NCBI GenBank assembly: GCA_023374045.1
Contig: CM041782.1
Location: 253,293,810 to 253,357,809, forward strand
Length of the DNA stretch: 64,000 nucleotides
Direction: 5' to 3'
From: Limonium bicolor
Taxonomy: Eukaryota; Streptophyta; Magnoliopsida; Caryophyllales; Plumbaginaceae
Positions 20,529-33,107 of the stretch are shown piece by piece (position 1 is the first letter of the stretch; every line of letters starts with the position of its first letter). A program made the position numbers and the translations under genes. The notes below the pieces were generated by a model. It had not been told where the DNA came from, searched no databases, and was given only the letters and a program-made list of their open reading frames with translations.

Positions 20529-21868
20529 AAAGATTAAGTTTAAAAGGGTAAGGACTTAAGAGGATATTCATTGGGAGTCTTTAGGGACTAAGTGAGTTAA
20601 GTAAGGTGCAAATAACTAATGGCCTAAAAATGAATCAATGTTTTAGGTTTGTGAATTGGGACCCCGAAGAAGGTTAAACAAACGACGATCGACGGTGAAC
20701 GGTACAATCTTTCTTGTGACCTGCTTGCTAACGAGGTGTCCCTCGGCTTGTGTGCTATATGTTTAATTGCTATGACTAAGACAAGATAAAGCATGCAACC
20801 GGTTATATTTGTTCTCGTTGTGTATGTGTTATCCTTACACTAACCCGCGAGACTTGAGATTGTTACTAACCAAGTTTAGTACTTACGGAGATAAGAATAA
20901 GAGTTAAGTTTGGTGGTTGTTGGTTAATGCCCGTTAAGGCTTAGCTAGCACATGGTGATTAAGATTTCTACTAACTGGAACTTGAGTGAGGAAAAACCGG
21001 GACCGATCTTCGGTCATGCATGCTAAGGAAAAAGGGGGACGGTATCTGAATCAGATCCACCTCCGCTTAAGGACTTGTCTTCGGACTTGTAACCTAGGGC
21101 CGGTTGCCGGCTCAGCTACGTTGGACTCCCGTCCAGAGTAGGTGGCATTAAGATGGTGCGGTGGGATCACCTAAATCCCAGGTTCGAATTAAGCTACAAC
21201 CATTCCCTTCCAGGAACGGTTTGTATACTGAGACTAAGTTGAGATTAAGATTAAGGTAAGGTAAGGAACTGAGATTAAGGAAATGAGGACTAAGGATGGG
21301 GTTACTAACCCACTTGATAAGGGAACGCTTGAGTTGTTCATTGTTTGTGAACTATATATGTTCATCTGTGGTTATTGTTATTGCACTTCATATCATGCTT
21401 GTGTATGTAATCAATTTCCATGCTATGGACATTAGTCGTCGTAGCCCTATTAGCTTGGGGGCCATGAGAGGGTGTACCAGCATTCGTGCTGACCCCCTTT
21501 GGGGGCTGTTTTTACACTTGCAGGTAAGAGACCCATGAGGACGCACTACGAGAGTAAGAGCGGTTAGACTTAGGATGGGATGTTTATTTTGAGTTCGGGT
21601 TGCGCCTGTGCGCCCGTCTGTTTATATTTAAAACTGAGTGTGATGGTGATTATGACTTAGTTACTTGTACTCGGTTGGTTGTCGGTATTATGGATGGTGA
21701 TGTTTTGGGTTGGTTATGTATTTTGGATGAGTGTTGTAATTGTTAAGGCCGGTATATTCTAACGATCAGACCGTGGCAAGGTCCAGGTGTTATTATTTCC
21801 GCTGCGACGTATTCGATTAAGGGTTCAGTTTTGCGATAACCACGATTGGCTTTAGATGGGGTGTTACA
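20529..21868 (+). repeat. E4: 3' part of a Tekay-type LTR
   Basis: The sequence ends GGGGTGTTACA, the LTR terminus shared with the A and B families, preceded by GATCAGACCGT and TTTCCGCTGCGA as in those LTRs. Its 5' part is missing, being cut by the E3 insertion. No primer-binding site follows, so it is a solo or 3' LTR. No gene is visible. A GACCGA/TCGGTC inverted repeat lies near 21002. Confidence 0.7.
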
Positions 21869-22012
21869 CTCATAATCTGTAGAACTCGCCTAAGGTGTGC
21901 TTCGTGGTCTTCCTTAGATTAAGACCTAATGGACAACAACTCTTTTCTGTCTTAGTATTTTCTTTTCCTGTCTCTGGAGTAGATTAAGATGTCGTCGATG
22001 AATACCACTACT
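21869..22012 (-). pseudogene. Ty3/Gypsy reverse transcriptase relic
   Basis: The minus strand, read from about 22012 leftward, gives [12 protein letters not shown], the RT catalytic motif. After about 45 bases of unrelated or inserted sequence with two stops it gives SKEDHEAHLRRVLQ, the normal continuation of gypsy RT. Nothing else of the element is recognisable. E4 appears to have inserted at its left edge (CTCAT, 21869-21873). Confidence 0.7.
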
Positions 22013-22835
22013 GATGCTACTGTAATTGTGTTTATCGATATCAGAACTGCAGAACAGAAACTGCAACAGATGTACTTTCTGTTCCATTTCTTTTCCCTCT
22101 GTTTGCTTACGTTTTTGATTCTCAATTCTTCCCAAATTGTTGACCCAGTTACTTAAGTATTCTATCAAGCTTCTAAACCCAAACTAAATCCAAAACAACT
22201 TTGTTACAGACACATAAATAACTAAACACTGTCTGGGAAGAATCTGAAACTGAAGAAAAAGAAAACTGAAATCTGAACTGGTGTTGTTACAGAAAAACAA
22301 CATTATAAAACTGATTGATTCTCTTTCTTTCTTTTCTGTCAATCCGTGAATTTCATTTTCATCCCAAGGTACTCTCTGATTTGATTAAGTATTCCAGCTA
22401 TGTCTTAATCCAAAAACCATCTAGACAATCCTACTAACCACCAAGGCATTTTAATGTACTGAAACAGAAGGAGAATTTGTAAACTGGAAGACTGTTATAT
22501 TTTTTTTCTCTTTTGTTTTCCTTTCTGTTTTACTCACGTGTTTGTTCTTCAGTTTTCTCTCAATACCAGCTCAGGTAGTGTAAGTTGTGATACAGTCCTA
22601 AGTTTTATAATCTATGATAATGTGGTGGAATGGTGATTTTGAGAGAGAATGGGATGTGTTAGAAATGGAATCTGATATGTATATATATTACCAGTAACTA
22701 GTGCAAGATGTTGTCAAACAATGGGTTACATTTTACTACAAGGTTCTGATGTCATAAACTTAGATACTTACAACATGTTATAAGTTATGTGGATTAAGGA
22801 GAATTATGTAATAAAGGGCTAAAGTGTACCAAATG
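22013..22835. other. AT-rich sequence with no recognised feature
   Basis: No open frame, LTR terminus or tandem repeat could be supported. The last five bases, AAATG (22831-22835), are the left target duplication of the solo LTR. Confidence 0.5.
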
Positions 22836-25800
22836 TGAATTACCCCGTAATTAAAAATAGTGATTAATTAGGCTAATAAATATTTTAGAAGCTTAATTAA
22901 GTCTAAATAATCATGAGGGAACAAATCCCGAAGAAAACGGATCCTTAAAACGGATTAAAAACACTAACGAACCTTAAAGCGCGTTTTTCAAGGAAACCGG
23001 GAAAACATGACTCTAAGCGGGTCAAATAGACTCATAACAATATTGGTCAACCAAATAGTCATTCATAAACATTAGTGAAGGTCTAGAAAACAATAAAATC
23101 AATAAACGAGAAAATAGTAAAAAACTGTCAAAAACGGGAAGTTGTGGGGTAAAAACATAAATAGACCAAAGTAATGTGTCCACATTTGAAAATAAAAACT
23201 CAAGTGTGTGTGTGTGCAGTGCGGTGGCGCCGATTTTGAGCCCCTCTCTCACACTCTCTTATTAAATTGTGCTAATGCACTACAAGAAAAAGAAATAAAA
23301 AGCAAATAAACTCACCTCACTTTACCACTCTCTCTCCTACCCTCACAATTCCCTCACTCACGTACTCACCCCCTCCCTCACTCTCTGTCTTCCTTCCTCT
23401 CCAACCGATAACAATGGGATTTGAGAACCCACAAAAAACTTCACTCTCCCCTCTTGTTAACCCCTTGAACTTCACCAAAAATTACAAAACATGTACCATT
23501 GGAATCCCCTCATTAAGGAGAACATATCCCTCCTTTCAAAATTCGAAAACAAAATCTTCCATCTCCATGGGTGTGCTGCATTTGGAGCTTCAAGACCACC
23601 ATTAGAACCATGTTCACCTCCTTGTTACCTTGAGGTAAAAATATTCTTAAAACCTCATCTTTTCCTAGCCCTTGTGGGCAAAACGAAATTTTAAGCTAAA
23701 CCCTTGTTGGTGCTTTGTACTCTAGCCGATTTTGGCATTGTTGGTGGAGTTGAAATCTTGCTCTTGAGCCATCCCAAACATTACCTACACCCTTGCAAGG
23801 TAATATATATTCCTAAACCCTAAAATGTGCCTTAAGCTTTTAAGAATGGTTTAGGGTTAGTTTGTATTGAAATGTGTATATCAATGGGTTGTAGTGTTAG
23901 AGAATTTGATTTGCAAAACCGGTGGAGAAGAGAAAAGAAAGAAGGAAGGAATAAAGAAAGAAGGAGAAAGGAGAAGCTAGTAAAAAACAAGGTAAATTGC
24001 ACTCTCTTGGTAGTCTTGTAAAATGCATTGAGTAACAGCTTTTAGAAGCTCTTAATTTTGTATTGAATATGGTAATGAGTGGTAGTGTAATGTGTAAGAG
24101 AATACAAATGTTTTGAACCTTTAAAAGACATGTAAAACTTGTTAAAATATAGTTGGGAATTAGATGTGGTGTGCAGGAAATTTAATGAGTGTGTAATGTT
24201 TAGTATTTGTGTTGGGGAGTTGTATATTGTTGCAGTCAACAAACAGGTGTGATGAATGGTGTTTTGTGAGCTAAAACATGTGGTGAGAATGTAAAAATAT
24301 AGGGGAGACTATAGCAAATTTACCTAGAAACTAGAGGACCTAAGAACTAGAAACTAGGTGAAGAACATATGCTTGAAACAGATTTTAAATGAGACTTAGT
24401 AGTGGGTAGGTTAGGAGAGATAGTTAATGAATTATAAGCCTTAGGAATGACATTAGGAGAGGGAGCTATAGAAGAAGATAGGGAGAATCCAAATCTGTAG
24501 CACAACTATGCTAGGAAGAAATAATGTAAGTGTTGTACTGAATTTGGGAAAAACAAGTGAGTGAATTACTATAGAAATGAGTGATGAGTTAATGGATGAA
24601 CTAAGGTGTATTAGGAGGTTTATTTAGTGTTAAAACATGTGGGATTAAGGGTAGGAACAATGGGAAAGTAATGGGTAGGAAGAGGGACTGAAAACAGAAA
24701 TAAAAATGTAATTACTAGACTGGACCGACCTTGGGACCGGATTTGCAAGGTCGGTCGAGCCCAGAATTACAAAGACGGAAACCTTCTGGAATGGACCGAC
24801 CTTGGGACCGGACATGCAAGGTCGGTTGGCCAGAAAATTTCCCGTAATGAAACCTACTGGAATGGACCGACCTTGGGACCGGACATGCAAGGTCGGTCAG
24901 ACTAAAATTTTCCCGTCATGTAACTTACTGGAATGGATCGTCCTTGGGACCAGACTTGCAAGGTCAGTCGGCCCTGAAATTTTCCAGCGTATTACCCTAC
25001 TGACTTCGACCGACCTTGGGACCGACCCTGGGTAAGGTCGGTCGGGTCATACAAAAAAATAAATAAAAAATAAAAAAAATAAATAAAAAGTAATTATTAA
25101 TAAGTATATATATATATATATATATGTACCTACATATACATATGTACATATATAAGTATACCATTGCTAAGTAAGGAAATGAACTTAAAGTAATAAATAG
25201 TATGTAAACAATGTGTAAGTGTAAGAATTGTAAAGGCACAGTAAGTGTGAGTTAGGAAACGTAAGAGTAATCGAGTTAAGTTAATGATAGTTAGATTAAT
25301 CACTCGATTGCATGTATGTCATTGGACTTGGATTGTGAACACTCGAGGAAAATTGGACACAAGTACAACGGTGAATGGTATGAACTTCTCATGCCCTGTA
25401 TGCTACCTTGGTTACTCTGATTTGTGTGTTGCGTGCTAATTGATCACCCATAAGATAAATGCACGAATCGGAGTTATTATGCTTACTTGTGAATATGTAG
25501 TGTTGTATCTTGTTGAATGTTATCTTTAAATCATAGTTTGTATAATTCATGAAATGTATGGATGAATATGAATGTGTGTATGCTTGATGTATTATGTTGT
25601 GACCGAATATTATTGTGATTGGACTTCTAACTGATTCCTAACAAGCTAACCAATCTAACTTAATAAATTGGTAATTAAATTGGAATGAGTAGAAGTCCGA
25701 TATAGTTTCGGCCATGCGTGAGGATGAGGAGACACAAGAGGTAGGATCCGATTCCTGGCTCTTAAACTGGTCCACGGCCCAAAACCCTTAAATGGGTAGC

Positions 25801-26708
25801 ATCCTGGATTAGTGAGTCAAGTAAATCCCGGTGGTGGGACGGTGTAGTCCCCGGGCCGGAGGTCATACCGACTTAACATGAGTAAGAGTAAGTAAGTAAG
25901 AATGAGTAAACAAGTATGGAAAAGTATGTAAGTAAAGTAAAAGTAAGTAATGTGTAATGAGTAAAAGAGTAAAAGCATTCCGATTAACCCGGATGCGTAA
26001 TTTGGCTAACCCTTGTGAAGGTAAGTATGGTGTGTGCTATTGTACTACTGTCTTGGATTGTGTAAGGTATTGTATATGATTGTATGTTGTATGCAAAGCA
26101 TGTATGTATGAAATTAATGAACCGCATGTTTATTCGACCTTAAATTGTCGGTGTACCCTTGTTAGCACTCGGTATATGCGAAGTTTAAATGCAGCTTTTT
26201 GCTGAGCCTCTTGGGGCACCGTTTTTAATATTTTCAGGTGCACCAGAAGGGTGAAGACTTGGTTGTGATCATGATGATTTCTTTTGATGTAATTAATAGA
26301 CTTGAATGGTGTACTAAGTTGTACACGGCTAGGAGCCTTTTTGATTAGCCGGTGTACCATGGGGTACACCTTTTTGGATAATGAAAGTATTGGGATTGGG
26401 TATAGATGAGTAGCTTTTGTAAACTCATTAATTTTGGTAGACTTGGAAAAAGGGAATGTAATTAACTATGCTTGATACTCGGTAATCCATTAATGCAAGT
26501 ATTTTATATTCGGTATTTGGTAAGTAATGTAGTAGCTCGGTATATTTAGACATCAGACCGTCACTGTAAGTAGTATAAGCCTAGCTAGCCGTATGGGCGG
26601 TTAGCGGTGTTGTATCACCTGCCGTAGTAGTAGTATTTCCGCTGCGAGTAGCTTTGATTTTTGGGATGATTGGACGGTAAGTACAGGATTAGCGGTAGGG
26701 GTGTTACA
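22836..26708 (+). repeat. Solo LTR of the B family (3873 bp)
   Basis: It starts TGAATTACCCCG and ends GGGGTGTTACA, and is flanked by a perfect 5-bp duplication AAATG (22831-22835 and 26709-26713). It is homologous end to end with the B LTRs but in opposite orientation. No internal region remains, so it arose by LTR-LTR recombination. It contains the dyad array at 24723-25044 and a TA-rich simple repeat near 25105-25140. Small open frames inside it are not supported as genes. Confidence 0.92.
24723..25044. repeat. GACCGACCTTG / CAAGGTCGGTC dyad array of the solo LTR
   Basis: Five dyads start at 24723, 24794, 24865, 24936 and 25007, exactly 71 bp apart. Units 1 and 3 have 11-bp perfect arms around a 12-base loop beginning GGACCGGA. 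Unit 2 has one mismatch and unit 4 several. Unit 5 extends the outer arm by one base and has a 16-base loop. Confidence 0.95.
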
Positions 26709-26733
26709 AAATGTGTATACCATTCTCGGTACA

Positions 26734-29700
26734 TGTAACACCCCTACCGTTAATCCTACGCTTACCGTCTAACCGTCCTGTTAATCCTATCAGATCGCAG
26801 CGGAATTACTACTTACTACGGCGGGTGATACAACGCCGCTAACCGCCCATACGGCTAGCTAGGCTTACCTTACTTACAGTCACGGTCTGATGATCATAGT
26901 GTACCGAGCTTCTATATTACTTACCAAAATACCGCATACCGAATACTTACATCCATGGATCACCGAGTATTTAAGTATATTCGATTACATCCAAATTCAA
27001 CCTTCCCAAAAGAATGAGTCTAAAACTACCACTCATCTATACCAATTTCCATTCCACTAATATCCAAAAAGGTGTACCCCATGGTACACCGGCTAACAAA
27101 AACTTACAGCCGTGTACTACTTAGTACACCAATCATCAATTCATTGTTTACAATCAAAAAGAAATCAAAGGACTAGCTACGTCTCTTCATGGCCTTCATC
27201 CTTCTCTTGTACCTGCGTGTAGTAAAAACGGTGCCCCGAGGGCTCAGCAAAAGCTGCGCATGAACTCCGCATATACCGCGTGCTAGCTAGGGCACGCCGA
27301 CTATTTGACGTCCACTAAACATGCGATTCATTAATTTCATACATACATGCTTCACATACCACATACATGCATTTACAATACATTATACAATTCAGGGCAT
27401 CAATACAATAGTGCATACAATACTTACCTTCACATTGTTAGCCAAATTACGCATCCGGGTTAATCGGAATGCTATTTACTCTTTTACTCATTGCACAATA
27501 CTTACACATTCCCTTTCAAACCTTACTTGCTTACTTTTCCATACTCATTTCCTTGCTCTTACTTACTTACTCTTACTTACTTACTCATACTCATGTTAAG
27601 CCGGTATGGCCTCTGGGCAGGGACTACACCGTCCCACCACCAGGCTTTGGGTGACTCACCAATCCAGGATGCTACCCATTTAAGGGGTTTGGGCCGTGGA
27701 CCAGTTTAAGAGTCAGGAATCGGATCCAACCTCTTGTGTCTCCTCATCCTCACACGTGGCCGAAACTATATCGGACTTCTACTCATTCCAATTTATTTAC
27801 CAATTTAAGTTAGATTGGTTAGCTTGTTAGGAATAAGTTAGAAGTCCAAGCACAATCAACATTCGGTCACAGTACAGTATACCATGCATACACACATTCA
27901 TTATCATCCAAACATTTCATGAATTATACAAACTGAGATTTAAGAAAATATTCACAGCATACAACACTACATATTCACAAGTATGCATAGTATCTCCGAT
28001 TTGTGCATTTATCTTACTTGGTGATCAATTAGAACACAACACACAAATCAGAGTAACCAAGATAGCATATGGGGCATGAGGAATTCATACCGTTCACCGT
28101 CGTACGTGTTTCCAAACGTTCCTCCGGTGTCACAAATCAAATCCTATGAAATACATACAATCGAATGATTAATCTAACTATCGTTACTTAACTCAATTAC
28201 TCTTACGGTTCCTAAGTCATACTTACAAGGTCTTTACAATTCTTACTCTTATATTTTGTTTACCTACTTTTCATTACTCATCCATGGTTTACTTACATAT
28301 TTACATACATATGTATGGGTGGGTATACACATATACATATATATATACACTAGTCATAAGCTTACAGTTTTTTTTTGACCCGACCGACCCACCCTGGGTC
28401 GGACCCATGGGTCGGTCAGGTGCAGAGACTTCGATTACAGAAAATTCCAGTCCGACCGACCCAGCCAGGGTCGGTCCATTGGGTCGGTCCGTTACAGAAG
28501 AAATCCAACTAACAATTTATACTCGACCGACCCAAGCAGGGTCGGTCCCCTGGGTCGGTCGGATGCAGAAACATTTCCGACAAAAATTCTCACTCGACCG
28601 ACCCAGGCAGGGTCGGTCCTCTGGGTCGGTCGGATGCAGAAGCTTCCGAGGTTACAGATTTTCGGGTCGACCGACCCTGCTAGGGTCGGCCCTAGGGTCG
28701 GTCCAGCCCAGTACTTATTTTTAATTACTCACTTTGAACTCCAAATCCTCCTCAATTCACATCCAATCTTTTCCTAATCATTTTCCCAAGTTTCCTACAT
28801 GCTTAGGCACCCTAAAACACTCCTTAACTCATCTACTAATTCATCACTCTTTTCTATATCCCAATTCACACACTTTGTTTCCTACATTTTCATTTCAGCA
28901 CTCACATTATTTCCTTCCTTAGTTACATTTGCTACAGATTTTGACATTAACACTCCCCATCTATAGCTCCCTCTTCTAATGTTATTTCTAGCACCTCTAA
29001 TGCCTTACAACTACATTAACTATCTCTCCTAATCCACCCTCTAACTATCTAAATCAAAATCTGTTACAACATGTTTTTCCACCTAGTTTTTAATTCACTA
29101 AGTGTTCTAATCCTACATAAATTTTGACATAACCTCCCCTATATCTTTACACTCTCACCACATCATTTACACACTCATTACCATCATCCCACCTGTTTAT
29201 AAACAACAACCATATACAAGCTCCCATACACAAATACCACTACTAAACAAATTAAATTCCCGCACTTGCACATTAATTCCCAATCTAGTTTTGTAACAGT
29301 TTTTAAATTGTTTCCAAGGGTTCAAAACACTTACATTCTCTTATATATTACTCTACTACTCAATACCATTTTCATTACTAAATTCAAACTTCTACAAATC
29401 TGTTACAACACATATATACAAGGCTACACAAAAGAGCGTTCTTACCTTGTTTCTCCTCTAGATTTTCTTTCTCCTTCTTTCTTGCTCTTCCTTCCTTCTC
29501 TCTTTCTTCTCCCTTTCCACCGGTTTTAGTAATCAAATTCCCCAATACTACAACCATTCATATACACCATTTTAATACTAAACTAACCCTAAACATTATA
29601 TAAGCTCTAATGTAAATTCTAAGGTTTAGGAATCTCATTACCTTCCAAGGGTTTATGAAGTACTTGGAGAAGCTCAAGAATGATCTTTCCACCCTTTCAA

Positions 29701-30600
29701 AAATGCCAAAATCGGCTGGGCACAAGAGGAGCAAACAAGAGTTTAGCTAGATTTTCGTTTTGCCCTTAAGGCTAGAAAAAGATGGAGTTTTCAAGAAGAT
29801 TTTTACCTCACAAGAACAAGGAGAATGAGGTGGTTCTAATGGTGGTCTTGAAGCTCCAAATGGGACATACCCATAAAAACGAAAGTTGTTGTTTTCGAAT
29901 TTTGGAAAGGTAGAAGTGTAGCTCTTGATGAGAGGAAGCCAATGGTGGTATTTTATAATTTTTGGGAATGTTGATGGAGTAACAAGAGGAGAGAAGGGAG
30001 TATTTGTGTGGGTTCTCTTAAGCTCCCATGGCTGTCGATTTGCTTGGAGAAGAAGAGGGAAAAATCAGAGAGGAGGAGGGGGAGCTCTACGTGAGTGAAG
30101 AGAATGAAATGGAGGAGAGAGAAATAAAGGTGAGTGGGGTTACTTTTATTATTTTTGTCTTTTCGTACATATTAGATAAGTGAGGAGAGTGAGAGAGAGG
30201 CCCAAATCGGACCCCCACCACACACACACACTTTGCCTTTTTCTTTATTTTAAAGTGGACACATAAGTTTGTGTTATTTATATTTCTACCCCACAACTTC
30301 CCGTTTTGACAGTTTTTTACTAATTTCTCGTTTTATTGATTTATTGGTTCTAAAGCTTCACTAATATTTATTAATGATTATTTAGTTGACCAAAATTGTT
30401 ACGAGTCTATTTGACCCGCTTAAAGACACGTTTTCCCGGTTACCTCGAAAAACGCGCTTTAATGTTCGTTAGTGTTTTTAATCCATTTTATGGATCCGTT
30501 TTCTTCGGGATTTGTTCCCGAATATTTATTTAGACTTAATTAAGCCTCTAAATTATTTATTAGCCTAATTAATCACTATTTCTAATTACGGGGTATTTCA
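26734..30600 (-). repeat. 3' LTR of B (3867 bp)
   Basis: On the element strand it begins TGAAATACCCCG (at 30600) and ends GGGGTGTTACA (at 26734). It holds the dyad array at 28382-28703. Apparent frames across that array are artefacts. No gene is visible. Confidence 0.93.
28382..28703. repeat. GACCGACCCA / TGGGTCGGTC dyad array of the B LTR
   Basis: Five 35-36 bp dyads start at 28382, 28454, 28525, 28596 and 28669 (71-73 bp apart). Units 1-4 pair GACCGACCCA with TGGGTCGGTC. Unit 5 pairs GACCGACCCT with AGGGTCGGTC, a change on both sides that keeps pairing. In the 5' LTR the same array is split: unit 1 at about 38774-38809, units 2-5 at about 53828-54080. Confidence 0.95.
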
Positions 30601-30620
30601 ATACTACCCCCCTTAAGAAA
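30601..30620 (-). other. B polypurine tract
   Basis: The minus strand reads TTTCTTAAGGGGGGTAGTAT directly before the LTR start TGAAATACC. 30621-31033 is 3' untranslated sequence rich in CA/TA. Confidence 0.8.
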
Positions 30621-31033
30621 CTTTGCCCTCAAAGTTGCTCAAGGGTAATAGTTTAGTAATTCTACTCATTAGGCAAACCAATTGCCATAATTGTCTTACT
30701 ACACCCTAGGAGGTGTTTACTACCTTCCACATTGCAAGCATATACACTTCAAGCATCATGCACAGTTCACATACACAATCCATCGTTTCCATACATATCA
30801 TCACACAATACACAATTGCAATTCACAATACGCATTACACCATTACATTACACATTGCACATACACATCCATACATTCACATTACACATACACTTCGCAC
30901 TACATGTGCTATCAAAACCTACTACAATTCTTACACACTAAGCAATGCTAACCCGAAGCAATGCAAAAGCAAAGGGCTCTACCCCCCTTAAAAGGGGTAC
31001 GACCCGTACCCGTATTGCTAAATGCTAGACTCT

Positions 31034-31380
31034 CTAGTCTATGAACAGCTGGTGGTACTTAGCCTTCATGGCATCTTCCAACTCCCATGTCGCTTCTTCG
31101 ACATTATGGTTAGACCATAGGACCTTCACCATTCGTATAGACTTATGGCGAGTGTCTCTGGTCTTCCTATCAAGGATTCTCACTGGGGGTTTCAACATAT
31201 CTCATGGTCGGCTCAATAGATAGTCTCTTAGGCTCTAAACGTGAGAAGGATCAGCAATATACTTCTTGAGTTGTGACACATGAAATACATCATGGACACG
31301 CCCCAAGTCCTCAGGTAATGCTAACCTGTAGGCTACGGATCCAACTCTTTCGGTGATAGTGTACGGCCCTACAAACTTTG
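31034..31380 (-). pseudogene. B integrase C-terminus and chromodomain
   Basis: Read on the minus strand, 31380-31300 gives [16 protein letters not shown], the GPY motif of the integrase C-terminal domain. Further down, 31170-31034 gives VKVLWSNHNVEEATWE and ends in YHQLFID with a stop at 31034-31036. The latter is a CR-type chromodomain as in Tekay elements, thought to tether integration to chromatin. The frame is not continuous between the two, so at least one frameshift or stop intervenes. Confidence 0.85.
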
Positions 31381-31383
31381 GGC

Positions 31384-32627
31384 TTAGCTTGCCCTTCTGA
31401 CCAAAACGGAAGACCCCTTCATAGGTGAAACGCGCAAGAACACTTGGTCGCCCACGGCGAACTCAAGGTTGTGTCGTCTCACATCCGCATATGATTTCTG
31501 TCTATCTTGGGCTGCCTTCATATTAGCTCGAATCTGCTGAACTTCGGCTTGCACTTGCTCAAGATACTCCAGTCCTATGATGACCGCTTCGCTTGACTCA
31601 TCCCAACACAAGGTGTACGGCAAGGTCTACCGTATAGGGCTTGGAAAGGCGACATCTTAATCGAGGCATGATAACTATTATTGTATGAAAATTCGATAAG
31701 ATGAAGCTTGTCTAACCAACTCCCCTGAAAGTCCAAGGGACATGCCCGAAGCATGTCCTCTAGTGTCTGGATGGTCCTTTCTGTCTGACCGTCGGTCTGA
31801 GGATGGAAGGCGGTACTCAACTTCAGTTCTGTACCCAACGCTTCCCTTGTAGCTCTCCAGTATCTCGAAAGAAATCTAGTGTCGCGGTCAGATATTTTTT
31901 TTGGGACACTCCGTGATGTCTGATAATCTCCTTGTCGAATAGCTCGGCTAGCTTTACTACCTTCCAAGTGTCCTTCATCGGTATGAATCTAGCAACCTTG
32001 GTAAGGCGATCGACTACAACCCAGATCATGTTGAGTCCTCCCCTGGCAGGTGGGAGTCCTACAACAAAATCCATGGAGATATCATGAAATTTCCACTCCG
32101 GAACTAGCATCGATTGTACCATTCCGCCCGGTCTACGATGTTCAAATTTCACCTTTTGGCATGTTAAGCATCTCAATACAAATTCTGTCACATCTGATTT
32201 CATTCAGACCACCAGAAGTACCTCTTCATGTCTTTGTACATCTTGGAGGCTCCCGGATGGACTGACAATGTGGAATTATGTGACTCTCGCAGATACGATC
32301 CCTTAGCTCAGCATTGCTTCGGGGGACGCATAGCCTGCCATTCAACCGAATCAAACCATCTTCATGAAGCTTGAAGTCATACTTTTTCCTCTCAAATGTA
32401 CCATTCTCAATCTTTTGTCTGATTTCGGTTAGGTAAGGGTCGCTCAACTGAGCATCTCGCACCTCGTCAACCAAGCTAGAAGAAGCGAGTAGCGAATGGA
32501 GCGAGTGTGCCGGGAGCGAAGTGGCTCGACGGCTTAGGGCGTCGGCTACAATGTTTGCCTTCCCTTCCTTGTACTGCAAGTTGATGTCGTAGTCTAAAAG
32601 AAATTCCATCCATCTTCTCTGTCTCAA
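31384..32627 (-). pseudogene. B integrase core, with the end of RNase H
   Basis: Four overlapping or adjacent frames (32226-32627, 31823-32203, 31575-31967, 31384-31623) cover this region. The first starts with the RNase H exit ([14 protein letters not shown], then [11 protein letters not shown]) and leads into the integrase N-terminus. The second has RCLTCQKVK (zinc-binding Cys pair) and the first catalytic Asp in ISMDFVVGLP. The third has SDRDTRF and TDGQTERT, supplying the second Asp and the Glu of the DDE triad, then [18 protein letters not shown]. The fourth is the helical linker to the GPY motif. At least three frameshifts break it. Confidence 0.9.
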
Positions 32628-32639
32628 ATTCAGTTCTTT

Positions 32640-32840
32640 CTACGTGAATACATACTGTAAGCTCTTATGGTCGGAGTAGATGGTGATGCTTACCCCATAG
32701 AGATAGTGTCGCCATATCTTCAGGGCGAAGACAATGGCTCCTAACTCTAAGTCGTGAGTCGGGTTATTCTCCTCATGCTTTTTCAGCTGGCGGGAGGCAT
32801 AAGCAACAACCTTGCCATGCTGCATGAGTACGCATCCCAT
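32640..32840 (-). pseudogene. B RNase H
   Basis: A 66-codon frame with [30 protein letters not shown] and [13 protein letters not shown], the standard gypsy RNase H motifs with D in SDHKS and E in LELGA. It follows an RT-connection region (32841-33107) readable only in pieces. It degrades the RNA strand during reverse transcription. Confidence 0.88.
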
Positions 32841-33107
32841 TCCTTTGCCTGATGCATCACAATATACCTCAAATCCTCTGTGCCTCTGGAAGAGTAAGGA
32901 CGGGTGCTGAGGTCAATGAGTCTTTTAGTTTCTGAAACGATAACTCGCACTCGTCTGTCCATACAAACGGTGCATCTTTCTTCATCAGTGTAGTCATGGG
33001 CTAGCGACTTCGAGAAGTCCTTTACAAATCTCCGGTAGTAACCGGCTAGACCAAGAAGCTTCTAATGTCGGTAACAGTCTTGGGTCTAGGCCATGATCGT
33101 ACAGCTT

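Noticed and set aside
26700..26760. GTGTTACA...TGTAACAC inverted pair as terminal repeats of a small DNA transposon
   Set aside because: These are the facing ends of two inverted LTRs, each with its own target duplication.
28284..28724. 146-codon + frame in the B LTR
   Set aside because: It is generated by the dyad array (repeated DRP/GRS-like words) and runs against the element strand.
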